A stretch of DNA of 42,907 nucleotides from Bacteroides gallinarum DSM 18171 = JCM 13658 (GCF_000374365.1 NZ_KB894148.1:1-42907); one strand, 5' to 3'; positions 18,944 through 27,441 are shown, numbered from the stretch's first letter. Notes: a model not told the origin generated them from the sequence alone. Numbers and translations are program-made.

Positions 18944-18999
18944 CAGAGTGGCACTTTAGCTCTGTAAAGTGCCACTCTGCAAAGCTAAAGTAGAGCTTT
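18944..18999. repeat. Tandem hairpins in the gap before the PL8 gene
   Basis: CAGAGTGGCACTTT (18944-18957) pairs perfectly over 14 bp with AAAGTGCCACTCTG (18966-18979) around an 8-nt loop. AAAGCT (18981-18986) and AGCTTT (18994-18999) form a smaller one next to it. No T run follows, so a simple terminator is unlikely. The rest of the 415-bp gap is AT-rich and shows only the terminator at 18787 and a TGTAC copy at 19050. Confidence 0.65.
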
Positions 19000-19109
19000 A
19001 CAAAATCTGGATTTCTATGAACAATAATTCTCTTTTTTCTGTATCTTTTTGTACCCTATATGTCCCTTAATATGATGAATTTAGCAACAAAAATTAAAAG
19101 ACCGATATT

Positions 19110-21500
19110 ATGAAGAATTTTCTTGGCTTATTATTTCTTCTGTTCCTGGCGGAACAGCCCTATGCTCAGGCATCAGAAGCAAGCGGCGGCAACATTCCAA
19201 CTACCGTTACCTACCAATCCGGCAGTACCTCCGATACCTCTATCGAAGACTTACTGAGATTACGTAAAAAATATCCTTTGAAACCGGCAAAAGCTACTAA
19301 GGCAGAAGTACAGCGTGCTATCGACTTCATGAAAACCTTTGATACTGCCAAAATGGAAACAGTGAAGATTGAAGATACCCGCAAACTCGCCGCTGCCATA
19401 CGTGCACTGGCATACGCTGCACAAGAGAACCTGCCCGAAGGCTCCGAATTTTCGCCCTACCTGGATAGAGTGCTGAACGACGGAGTAATAGAACGTATCC
19501 CCGCATTTCCATACAACTCGTACACAGACGTACGTGTTGTTCCCGTCGATTTTCTTTCCGCCCTGCCCGTCTGTACTCCCGAACAACGGGGACGACTGAT
19601 TGAATCGGTAAAAGGACTAATGGAGTTTTATAAACTCAACCAGAAAGACGCTATCCTGAAACGTACCGTCAACTCCGACTATCTGTATAACGTGCTTCCG
19701 CACCTATTTGTATGCGCACTCCATAATCCGGATAATGCACAAGCAGCGGAAGACCTGCGTTCATTCTCACGTTACCTCTCGGCATGCACGCAATATGTAC
19801 CCGGTGAAAAAGACGTTCTGAAACCCGACGGTACAGGTTTCCACCACAAAACACACTACAACGGTTATATGTACTCCTACTGCACATGGGTAGAATATAT
19901 GGGACGGTTGAAAGGCACTGCTTTCCGTATCACCCGCGACGCCTACCAACGCATGAGCAAGGCAATCGTAAGCGTATACCTTATGGCTACATCTTCCGCA
20001 TCCGATGCAGAGCATTTCTATGCCAACAGCCTCGCGGGACGCCACCCGCTCTACGGACTGGATGTGAACTTTTCTAAAGCTCTTTTCCGCGAACTGGTAG
20101 AGATTGGCGGAGACATAGAGGGCAAAGCGTTCGACCCGGAACTTGCCGCCTATTACAACGCCTTCTTCAAAACCGACCATTACAAAGGCGTCGCTCCCCG
20201 GAAACTGGACGGCTTTTATCAATTCAACTACAGCCCGGCCGGTATATATCGTCAGGCAAATTGGGTAGCCACCATGCGCTGCCCCACTACCCGCTTCTGG
20301 GGTGGCGAAATCTATAACAAGACAAACCGTTTCGGGCGTTACCAATCGCACGGTACATTGGAAGTATTGTACGAGGGGGCTTTAGAGACTTCCGGCTATC
20401 CTTACAAGAATAAGAAAAGCGCCGAAAAAGGCGGCTGGGACTGGAATGTAATACCCGGTGCCACCACCGTACACTACACCGACTGGAAATCAATGTTACC
20501 AAACGGCAACAACGCCGACCGCTTCGACCAATGGTCGCATACCACCAACTTTGCAGGCGCACTGGCGTGGGGTGACTGCGGTTTGTTTGCCGCTGCCTTC
20601 GACCAGGACGACAAATGGGGCAGCCAACGTTTCGTACCTACGCACCTCTCTTTCTGCAAATCCGTCTTCGCTATCGACGGCATGTTGTTCAGTATGGGTA
20701 GCGGTGTAAGCGCACAGGGTGAATACCCTGAGGAATGGATTACAGCCACCAATTTGTTCCAAAGCGTTACGGGTAACAAAGCCTCAACGATAGTCAATGG
20801 CAAACCATTAGCCGAAGGCGACTCGCTGAGCATCCCCTCCTCCAAAGATACTTGGATTGTAAACCCGTGTTCCACCGGCTACTTCATCCCTGCCGGAAAC
20901 GACCCGCTTATCGTACGCTACGGCAAACAGACCACTCCCTCCTCTTTCGGCCTTACCGAGCAGGGCATGGGAACGATGACAGCCGCCAAAGCCTACCTTA
21001 TGCACGGTGCGAAACCTGCACAGAAAAAATACCAATTCCTTGTAGTGCCTGCCACCACGCCCGAACGCATGCGTACCGATGCCAAGCACTTTGTACGCAA
21101 AGGCGGTATCTTCGAGGTAAAACAGCAGCAAGACTCATTGCACATCGTGAAGCACACACCCTCGCATACAACTGCATACGCCTTGTTTGCTCCCGCCACA
21201 GGACTGAATGAAGGTGCACTGCTCGCCTCAGACACAGAGTTGCTGCTATTGGAGCGCATGACCGGCAAACGGCTTTCAATCGCCGTCTGCAACCCCGACC
21301 TGCGCCCGAAGCCCGACAAATACTACGGTTGGGTATCTACCCCCACCACTGCCACACTGACTTTCCACGGCACATGGACTTTGGATGAGACAAGCGCCGC
21401 GGAAGCCCTATCCGTAACCCATACCGACGGGCAAACCCGGGTAACAGTAGTGCTGGAAGAAGGTTTCCCCCGTTACCTCAACTTTATCGAAAAGAAATAA
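19110..21500 (+). CDS. Polysaccharide lyase family 8 (chondroitinase ABC-type)
   Basis: 796 residues with a signal peptide ending PYAQ. PL8 enzymes cleave uronic-acid linkages in chondroitin sulfate, dermatan sulfate or hyaluronan by beta-elimination. Seen: an alpha/alpha toroid about 40-380, with DGTGFHHKTHYNGYMYSY giving the likely catalytic His246 and Tyr253; NKTNRFGRYQSHGTLEVLYEG giving Arg407/Arg410 and Glu419/Glu422; then beta-sandwich domains (FCKSVFAIDGMLFSMGSG; YQFLVVPATTPERM) and a C-terminal domain with VCNPDL. These motifs match chondroitinase ABC more than the bacterial hyaluronidase or chondroitin AC groups. It is shorter than full-size ABC lyases (about 1000 residues), apparently lacking the N-terminal beta domain. 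The lyase that follows starts 22 bp downstream, so they form one operon. The exact substrate is inferred. Confidence 0.85.
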   Translation: MKNFLGLLFLLFLAEQPYAQASEASGGNIPTTVTYQSGSTSDTSIEDLLRLRKKYPLKPAKATKAEVQRAIDFMKTFDTAKMETVKIEDTRKLAAAIRALAYAAQENLPEGSEFSPYLDRVLNDGVIERIPAFPYNSYTDVRVVPVDFLSALPVCTPEQRGRLIESVKGLMEFYKLNQKDAILKRTVNSDYLYNVLPHLFVCALHNPDNAQAAEDLRSFSRYLSACTQYVPGEKDVLKPDGTGFHHKTHYNGYMYSYCTWVEYMGRLKGTAFRITRDAYQRMSKAIVSVYLMATSSASDAEHFYANSLAGRHPLYGLDVNFSKALFRELVEIGGDIEGKAFDPELAAYYNAFFKTDHYKGVAPRKLDGFYQFNYSPAGIYRQANWVATMRCPTTRFWGGEIYNKTNRFGRYQSHGTLEVLYEGALETSGYPYKNKKSAEKGGWDWNVIPGATTVHYTDWKSMLPNGNNADRFDQWSHTTNFAGALAWGDCGLFAAAFDQDDKWGSQRFVPTHLSFCKSVFAIDGMLFSMGSGVSAQGEYPEEWITATNLFQSVTGNKASTIVNGKPLAEGDSLSIPSSKDTWIVNPCSTGYFIPAGNDPLIVRYGKQTTPSSFGLTEQGMGTMTAAKAYLMHGAKPAQKKYQFLVVPATTPERMRTDAKHFVRKGGIFEVKQQQDSLHIVKHTPSHTTAYALFAPATGLNEGALLASDTELLLLERMTGKRLSIAVCNPDLRPKPDKYYGWVSTPTTATLTFHGTWTLDETSAAEALSVTHTDGQTRVTVVLEEGFPRYLNFIEKK

Positions 21501-21522
21501 AAACCAAATCCAACGCATAAGT

Positions 21523-24102
21523 ATGAGAAAAATGAATATCAGACAAATTCTACTTCCCGCCATTTGCAGCCTGCTGCTTCCGCTGCAATCGTGCGACGAC
21601 GATGCCGACAAACAGGCACAAGCCGAGTACATGAAAGAACAGGTGGCCGCTTTTGAGGGTACGGTCGACCGGCTGAACGCCTCTATTCTTTGTTACCAAA
21701 GTCTGCTTTCCGGTGAAATTCCCGTAGGTATCACTCCTATGGAAACAGGTTATAAAGTGGAACTTTCCGGTGGCAATGCCTACAACATCGGTGCCGGCGA
21801 AGCGGTGGATGCTTTCTTCCCCCTTATCACAATCTCCGAAAAGGGCAACTGGACTTATAGCTTCGACGGCAGTAACTATCTCGATTTTACCGACCCGTCG
21901 GGCAAAACATTGAATGCCTACTCGCTGGAAGATATAGAGGCAGCCTACCGTTCTCCTCAATTGCAGATTGACAACGAAGGCTTCTGGAAAATGACCTGCG
22001 ACGGCGGTACTACTTACGCCTATCTGTCCGACGCCTCACGCAGCCGTATCGCTGCATTCGGCGGTAAAGGTGCAGGAGTAAGCTCGCTCTTCAGCGACAT
22101 CGTTTACAACGAAACTGCCGGTAAGCTATCCCTCACTTTGGGAGTAGACAAAGAAGTAAAGGATTTCCCCGTTATCAGCGACTTCTATCTCAAAGTAAAA
22201 GGTAGCGAAGCAGAAGACGGACTTACATTCTTCCTCAACGAAGAACGCAAATATGAAGTGGAAACAAGCGAAGTAGTGAAAACCAGAATAAAAGCTCCCG
22301 ACGGCTGGACGGTGGCACTGGAAGATAATGAATTATCAATCAAGGCTCCGGCTACAGCGTCTGCCGCAAAGACACATAATATCAACATTATCATTACTTC
22401 TTCCAAGCAATATCAACGTACAGTGACGCTGGAAGCCAAGTTACTGAACACGACTTTCGATGCCGATTATTGCAACGTGTGGAAAGAGTTTGTATCCGGT
22501 TCGGAGGATAATGTATTGCTCGACTTTTCCTACGCGGGATACATGCACGGGGAAGTAGCGCCACCGGAAATGGAGGAACTGATAGCTCGCGGGTATAAAG
22601 TGTTTGATGTAACCGATTACGGAGCTATACCTGGTGACGACAAGTCAGACCGGGAAGCATTCTTAAAGGCTTTGGAAGCGGCAGGGGCAAAACGTTCTGT
22701 CAGCGGAAACACCACCCGGATGCAAGTAAATGGAGACGCTCCCCTAAACGCCATTATCTACTTCCCGAAAGGAGAATATATTTTACAGACCGAAGAGGAA
22801 GCAGACAAGACTATCAGCCTTACTATGGGCGGTTTCGTTATCAAAGGAGCAGGTAGAAATCTTACTACGCTCAAGATGAACGCCAGAAACACAATGGCTA
22901 CTCCGGGCGATATGTGGACGTGCCCCACGATGATTGAAATAAAGAACTATTCCGGTGTTAACATGAAATCCGATATTACCGAAGTTACTGCCGATACTCC
23001 CAAAGGCGGGTTCGAGGTGACCGTGGGTAGTACTTCCAAAATCAAGGCAGGTGACTGGATATGCCTCTACGTGAAAAACAATGACCCGGAATTCGTTGCC
23101 AAAGAAATCGCACCCCACCCTATCAGCGACTTGGACGCTGCGACTTCAATCGTGAAAAATGGAGCAGAGATATACGATTTACATCAAGTGGCTTCTGTCA
23201 ATGGCAATAAAGTTACCTTCAAAGAGCCTATCATGCACGAAGTAGAAGCCCGATACAATTGGGTTATCAAAGAATACAAACATTATGAAAATGTAGGGGT
23301 GGAAGACATCGCTTTTGAAGGAAAGGCGGAAGAGAGATTCCAGCACCATGAAAGTAGCAGCAATGGAGGTTCTTATGACAGCGAATACAAACTTATAGAC
23401 TTAGTACGCCTTACCGATTCATGGATGCGTCGCGTTAACTTTGTCAGTGTCAGTGAAGCAGCCTCTTTGGTAAGTTGCGCCAATGTATCGGCTTATGATA
23501 TCGAAATCAGTGGCAATCGCGGACACTCTGCCGTGCGTTCCAATTCTTCTTCACGCGTCTTTATAGGTAAAGTGTACGACCATAGTAGCGGTTATCGAAT
23601 TCCTAAAGCCGGACAATTGGCCGAGTGGATGGAGAATGCCGGACAGTATCACGGCTGCGGCGTTTCCAAGCCAAGCATGGGAGCTGTTATCTGGAATGTA
23701 CAATGGGGAGACGATGCTTGCTACGAAGCTCACGCATCACAACCGCGTGCTACACTGATAGACCGCTGTACAGGTGCTTTCATCCCCAGCCGTCAGGGCG
23801 GAGATAAATTGGAAGTTCCCAATCATTTGGGTGACCTAATCATCTGGAACATGAATGCTACCCGTACAGGCTATGAAAGCAATTGGAACAATCAGTTTGT
23901 ATGGTGGGATAAGAGTTCTCCTTGGAGTAAAACAGTACCGCCCGTTATCGTCGGTTTCCACGGCGCCTCTATCGATTTTGCCGAAACATTTATCAGCGAC
24001 GTTCCACAAAACAAACGCATCGAAAGCCAAGGCAGCCGCGTAGAGCCTTATTCTCTCTACGAAGCGCAACTCCGCCGCCGTTTAGGTTACGTACCTACCT
24101 AG
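21523..24102 (+). CDS. DUF4955 beta-helix lipoprotein, probable PL29 lyase
   Basis: 859 residues. The lipobox is LQSC (Cys24). Residues about 30-65 form a short helical, coiled-coil-like stretch (DUF4988-type). Residues about 65-200 hold a repeated small beta domain with ISEKGNWTYSFDG and IDNEGFWKMTCDGG. Residues about 205-340 are beta-sandwich linkers. From VFDVTDYGAIPGDDKSDREAF (about 360) on it is a right-handed parallel beta-helix like the pectate-lyase superfamily, followed by a DUF4955 end. This architecture resembles BT3328 of B. thetaiotaomicron, the founding PL29 lyase acting on chondroitin sulfates and hyaluronan (from memory). The neighbouring PL8 gene supports that. It could instead bind or cut another uronic-acid polymer. 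Confidence 0.7.
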   Translation: MRKMNIRQILLPAICSLLLPLQSCDDDADKQAQAEYMKEQVAAFEGTVDRLNASILCYQSLLSGEIPVGITPMETGYKVELSGGNAYNIGAGEAVDAFFPLITISEKGNWTYSFDGSNYLDFTDPSGKTLNAYSLEDIEAAYRSPQLQIDNEGFWKMTCDGGTTYAYLSDASRSRIAAFGGKGAGVSSLFSDIVYNETAGKLSLTLGVDKEVKDFPVISDFYLKVKGSEAEDGLTFFLNEERKYEVETSEVVKTRIKAPDGWTVALEDNELSIKAPATASAAKTHNINIIITSSKQYQRTVTLEAKLLNTTFDADYCNVWKEFVSGSEDNVLLDFSYAGYMHGEVAPPEMEELIARGYKVFDVTDYGAIPGDDKSDREAFLKALEAAGAKRSVSGNTTRMQVNGDAPLNAIIYFPKGEYILQTEEEADKTISLTMGGFVIKGAGRNLTTLKMNARNTMATPGDMWTCPTMIEIKNYSGVNMKSDITEVTADTPKGGFEVTVGSTSKIKAGDWICLYVKNNDPEFVAKEIAPHPISDLDAATSIVKNGAEIYDLHQVASVNGNKVTFKEPIMHEVEARYNWVIKEYKHYENVGVEDIAFEGKAEERFQHHESSSNGGSYDSEYKLIDLVRLTDSWMRRVNFVSVSEAASLVSCANVSAYDIEISGNRGHSAVRSNSSSRVFIGKVYDHSSGYRIPKAGQLAEWMENAGQYHGCGVSKPSMGAVIWNVQWGDDACYEAHASQPRATLIDRCTGAFIPSRQGGDKLEVPNHLGDLIIWNMNATRTGYESNWNNQFVWWDKSSPWSKTVPPVIVGFHGASIDFAETFISDVPQNKRIESQGSRVEPYSLYEAQLRRRLGYVPT

Positions 24103-24144
24103 CTTACGTCATTGAAATAATAAATCCTTTTAAGGTAACATCAG

Positions 24145-24176
24145 AAGAGGCTAACTATCATTGTTAGCCTCTTTTG
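24145..24176 (+). terminator. Terminator of the PL8-PL29 operon
   Basis: AAGAGGCTAAC (24145-24155) pairs perfectly with GTTAGCCTCTT (24163-24173) around a 7-nt loop, followed by TTGTTAT. It lies 43 bp after the stop. Confidence 0.85.
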
Positions 24177-24328
24177 TTATCTACCCCATTCAAAAAAAGT
24201 AATATCCTCATAAGATGAAACGGTTTGTTCCACGATATAAGATTATTCATTTCATAGGACGAAATCAAAGCCCCCCCTGCAGAACAGTAAGTAGTAAAAG
24301 GTGAAGGGCTAAAGAGATAAAACGCAAA

Positions 24329-24385
24329 TACCCCTTTCGTATCCTGTTTTGCATCAATAAAGAAACAGGAAGAACGAAAGGGGTA
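24329..24385 (-). terminator. Hairpin terminator for the PL8 remnant transcript
   Basis: TACCCCTTTCGT (24329-24340) pairs with ACGAAAGGGGTA (24374-24385), extended inside by CCTGTTT against AAACAGG. On the minus strand it is followed by TTTGCGTTTTA. It lies about 25 bp past the end of the remnant. The remaining bases from 24177 to 24328 show nothing I can name. Confidence 0.65.
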
Positions 24386-24409
24386 AACAAAATACCTAAA
24401 GAAAACCTA

Positions 24410-24910
24410 TTATTTCTTCAACCGGAACTCTACCGGCCGGCCGTGTTGGCAGGTAACGGTTATTTCCGTCGTATCTCCTACCGGCTGTATCTTTACCTTT
24501 TCATTGGGAGCCGCCAAACTCCAGTTACCTTTCAGATGTATGGTTTTGAAAGAAGGAGCGCTGGGTTCGGGCGTGGTATATGTTTTTTCCTTGATATGCA
24601 GGTCGGGGTCACAAACACTGACCACCAGCGTTCCGTTCTCTGCCGTACGACGCATAACCATTGTCTCGGGAGCAATATCCGCTACAACTTCATCTTCCGG
24701 CAAGCTGACAGCCTCGAAAGCAGCGTATCCCGTTACGCCCGAAGCACAGTCAAAAACGATGTGCGCCTGCTGGTCGCGGCGAAGAATGGAGTAACCGAGG
24801 TCTTTCTGTGCTGCGGCAAGCTCCTCGGCAGTCGGCTGAATGAGGACGCTATAAGCATAGGTGGCATCCTTAGGCGCCAGGTCATGCACGATAGTACAGC
24901 TCATTTCCAC
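24410..24910 (-). pseudogene. C-terminal remnant of a PL8 chondroitinase ABC-type lyase
   Basis: 166 codons. The frame reads only the last two beta domains of a PL8 enzyme. YSVLIQPTAEEL corresponds to YQFLVVPATTPERM of the intact lyase at 19110-21500, VSVCDPDLHIKEK corresponds to IAVCNPDLRPKP, LKGNWSL corresponds to FHGTWTL, and the tail GRPVEFRLKK corresponds to FPRYLNFIEKK. The catalytic toroid (about 800 residues) and signal peptide are missing, so no lyase activity is expected. It is diverged from the intact copy, so it is the end of a different PL8 gene and not a recent duplicate. It begins within the last codons of the XRE gene upstream, as if a deletion joined the two. It is still an intact open frame and might make a small cytosolic protein. 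Confidence 0.75.
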
Positions 24911-25245
24911 GCATCGGATATTCTCTTTTTCAGATTTAATCTTGCCAAATCTTCCGGTTTCAGCTCCAGCTCCACCAGAATTTTAGCGGTAGCGACCTTG
25001 TATGCAGGTTCTTGCACATCACAATTTGTCTGTTCACCGCGCAAAGAGTATAGCATGGCGAAATCATAATTCAATGCCCGCGAAACATTGTACAGCGTAT
25101 CTGTATCGATGCTTTTCCGTGTCAGCATATAATCGACGCTTTGAGGCCTAACACCAAGTCTTCTTGCGAGTTCAGCCTTAGTAATCTGATTATCAGCCAT
25201 GACATTCCTGATAATTTCACCAATATATATATTACTCTTTTCCAT
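24901..25245 (-). CDS. XRE-family helix-turn-helix protein
   Basis: 114 residues. Residues about 8-65 form a Cro/C1-type HTH: IGEIIRNVMADNQITKAELARRLGVRPQSVDYMLTRKS, with turn and recognition helix around LGVRPQSVDYM, and the following LYNVSRALNYDF helix usual for the family. The C-terminal half (about 70-114) is helical, lacks known motifs and includes KILVELELKPEDLARLNLKKR. It is likely a cytosolic DNA-binding regulator. Its stop overlaps the start of the PL8 remnant, so both would share a transcript. It is divergent from the unknown gene at 25407, with a 161-bp shared upstream region. Its target is unknown. Confidence 0.8.
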   Translation of the reverse strand: MEKSNIYIGEIIRNVMADNQITKAELARRLGVRPQSVDYMLTRKSIDTDTLYNVSRALNYDFAMLYSLRGEQTNCDVQEPAYKVATAKILVELELKPEDLARLNLKKRISDAWK

Positions 25246-25333
25246 TTCAGTGAAGGTACAAATTAATTAGCCATGCTAAAACTACTTGAATAATAATTTA
25301 TCTGATTGTCTGTTCAATTTAAGTCATAATTTA

Positions 25334-25365
25334 TTTGTTTTATCAATTAAATTATGATATTTTTG
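25334..25365 (+). promoter_or_regulatory. Consensus promoter of the 25407 gene
   Basis: TTTG (25334-25337) is followed after 20 bp by TATTTTTG (25358-25365), a full match to the Bacteroides TTTG-N19-21-TAnnTTTG promoter. The predicted start near 25372 leaves a leader of about 35 nt. Confidence 0.75.
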
Positions 25366-25406
25366 CCACGTATTTACATAAATAAAGATAATACACATAT
25401 AATGCT

Positions 25407-26003
25407 ATGACATTGACAATCTATATTCTCATTGCAATTCCGATTTGCGTATTGGCCATTATTCTATGGACATACTTCGACTACCGGAAATATAAACGGG
25501 AACATCATCTCATTATTTTACTATTCCTCCTTTATCCGGCATTATCGCATGCACAATATACGGACAAGGAGCGTTGCCGTATCTCATTCAAATCGTACGA
25601 AAATTATCAAGGGAAATTGGAATGCACCAAGGAAAACATGCTGTACCGTTTTATCCCGAGTAGCAGTGCATGGGAAGTCATTATCAGGAACAATACCGAT
25701 GAGGATGTATGGATAAACTGGGAAAAGGCCGGCTTCATAGTCAACGGAAAGGCATCCGGCGTAAGCCTATCCCCTTTTACGGCCGATACCCTCTCTACGG
25801 AAATCATCAGAAACGACGGCGAACTGAGCCGGACAATCACCGCGTCCAACCTAATTGCAGAGACAGAAATCAAGAAAATATACAGCAGGAAGCATCTTAA
25901 AAAAGGCAGGAAAACATCCGTCACTATCGTTCTCCCGGTAACTATCGGAAACAGGCCGCAGTTTTTCCATATGTTCAACTTTATAGTAACACAAGCTAAC
26001 TAA
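25407..26003 (+). CDS. Unknown membrane-anchored protein
   Basis: 198 residues, family not recognised. Two hydrophobic stretches lie at the N-terminus: residues about 2-22 (IYILIAIPICVLAIILWTYF) and about 34-48 (LIILLFLLYPALSHA), separated by the charged DYRKYKREHH. The second ends ALSHAQ, like a signal-peptidase I site, but no alternative start codon precedes it in frame. The rest is a soluble beta-rich domain with WEVIIRNNTDEDVWINWE and PVTIGNRPQFFHMFNF, reminiscent of an immunoglobulin-like fold. The single cysteines at about 57 and 72 could pair. The start ATG follows a consensus promoter. It stops 2 bp before the NGN-domain gene, so the two are probably translated from one message. Confidence 0.65.
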   Translation: MTLTIYILIAIPICVLAIILWTYFDYRKYKREHHLIILLFLLYPALSHAQYTDKERCRISFKSYENYQGKLECTKENMLYRFIPSSSAWEVIIRNNTDEDVWINWEKAGFIVNGKASGVSLSPFTADTLSTEIIRNDGELSRTITASNLIAETEIKKIYSRKHLKKGRKTSVTIVLPVTIGNRPQFFHMFNFIVTQAN

Positions 26004-26005
26004 CT

Positions 26006-26302
26006 ATGACTTTTCAATATATTATCAATCACCTGGATAAACCGCATAAGTGGTTTACCGTATTAACTGGTCCGCACGCCGAACTGAGCACTAAACAAGA
26101 TTTGGAACGGAAAGGAGTTATCGCCTATGTTCCGTTGACCTCAGTTCGGCGTCGTTGGGCAGGGCGGATAAAAGAAATACACATCCCGGCGGTAACGAGA
26201 TGTGTATTCGTATATGCAACTGATGAAGAAATCCGGAGGGTACAGGAGCGATATGCCGTCCTCCCTCCCCGAACTGCTGCGGCTTTATATCAGAACCAAT
26301 AG
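26006..26302 (+). CDS. Short NusG-like (UpxY-type NGN) protein without KOW
   Basis: 98 residues. Residues about 15-85 match the NusG N-terminal domain of UpxY-like specialised antiterminators: KWFTVLTGPHAELSTKQDLERKG, VIAYVPLTSVRRRWAGRIKEIHIPAV and RCVFVYATDEEIRRV. The domain normally binds RNA polymerase and, with a KOW domain, prevents early termination of capsule operons. Here the protein stops at about the end of the NGN domain, where usual UpxY proteins continue for another 70 or so residues. Its 3' end overlaps the convergent transporter gene by 13 bp, so the tail may have been lost. No polysaccharide synthesis genes are nearby. It might act alone as a competitor of NusG (speculation). 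Confidence 0.7.
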   Translation: MTFQYIINHLDKPHKWFTVLTGPHAELSTKQDLERKGVIAYVPLTSVRRRWAGRIKEIHIPAVTRCVFVYATDEEIRRVQERYAVLPPRTAAALYQNQ

Positions 26303-27312
26303 ATATAGCCTAACGTACTGACACTGATAGCTACCCACAGCAATATACCTTGTATGAGCGGCTTGATACCCACCGCTTTCAAAACATCGCGCGACAGGGA
26401 AGCCCCGATAAAGAACAGGGTTATCGTTAACGTTTTGCGGGCAATGCTATTGATACCCTCACCTATTAAAGCACCGGTTTCGGAAAGGTTCAACACGTAG
26501 GTATTGACAATCATTGCCAGCACAAAGAAGAAAATAAACCAGGGAATGCTGATTTTCTGCCCTTTGCTCTTGAAAATAAACGAAGTGGCGATTGCCAAGG
26601 GGATAATCCAGAGTGCACGGGTCAGCTTGATAGTAGTGGCAACCTGCAACGCTTCCTCACCGTAAGCCGCACCTGCGCCCACCACCGAACTGGTATCGTG
26701 GATAGCAATGGCAGCCCATGTGCCGAATTCATGCTGGCTCATATTCAGCGCATGGCCGATTATAGGAAATATGAACAAGGCTATTGCGTTCAAGATAAAA
26801 ATCGTACCCAAAGCCACCGACATCTCACTGTCTTTCGCCCTCAGCACAGGACCTACCGCCGCAATGGCGCTACCCCCGCAAATGGCCGTACCGGAACTAA
26901 TCAGATAAGAAGTATCGCGGTCTACCTTCAGGAACTTACGGCCGATGACCCAACCGATAAGCAAAGTCCCCACCACAGAGATAATCGTAAACTCCATACC
27001 CTCCTTGCCGGAAGCGAGCGATGCCTGCAAATTCATACCGAACCCAAGACCTACCACCGAGTACTGCAACAAGTATTTGGATGTCTTTTTATTGAACTTG
27101 GGATGCGCCTGCCCGCACAGCAAGGCAAATGCCAAACCGAGAAACAAAGCCACCGGAGGAGTGACCCATGCGGAGTAAGCGTGCATTCCCGGGATATAAT
27201 CCAGAAATAAGAAAAAAGAGAGAATGACGAGAAGCGATACGTAAATAACTTTGTTGTTGTTCTGCAAGAAAGGCATATTGATGCTCTTTGCCGATACCCG
27301 AGTTGAAGCCAT
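26290..27312 (-). CDS. yeiH: YeiH/UPF0324 family membrane transporter
   Basis: 340 residues with about ten transmembrane helices. The family is annotated as a putative sulfate exporter and is distantly related to the bile-acid/Na+ symporter fold. Diagnostic segments are GLGFGMNL, the ISSGTAICGGSAIAAVGPVL block (about 147-166), HDTSSVVGAGAAYG (about 215-228) and KLTRALWIIPLA (about 240-251). A LysR-type gene lies directly upstream on the same strand, the same pairing as YeiE-YeiH in E. coli, which supports regulation by that neighbour. It may instead be transcribed from its own -7 box (27442-27449). An in-frame Met at residue 13 is an alternative start. The true substrate is not proven for the family. 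Confidence 0.9.
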   Translation of the reverse strand: MASTRVSAKSINMPFLQNNNKVIYVSLLVILSFFLFLDYIPGMHAYSAWVTPPVALFLGLAFALLCGQAHPKFNKKTSKYLLQYSVVGLGFGMNLQASLASGKEGMEFTIISVVGTLLIGWVIGRKFLKVDRDTSYLISSGTAICGGSAIAAVGPVLRAKDSEMSVALGTIFILNAIALFIFPIIGHALNMSQHEFGTWAAIAIHDTSSVVGAGAAYGEEALQVATTIKLTRALWIIPLAIATSFIFKSKGQKISIPWFIFFFVLAMIVNTYVLNLSETGALIGEGINSIARKTLTITLFFIGASLSRDVLKAVGIKPLIQGILLWVAISVSTLGYIYWF

Positions 27313-27441
27313 ACTTTATTTGTTTTTATTATTAAAATTAAAAATTCATTGCCGGACACACAGACTTGCACGGATTACATCATACATAGCGAGATTTCGT
27401 ACAAGCTGCAATAAAAAACAAATCCCTATTGTTTCCGGGCG

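Noticed and set aside
25246..25406. A possible invertible promoter in the divergent region between the XRE gene and the 25407 gene
   Set aside because: I looked for inverted repeats flanking the consensus promoter and saw none long enough to be recombinase sites.
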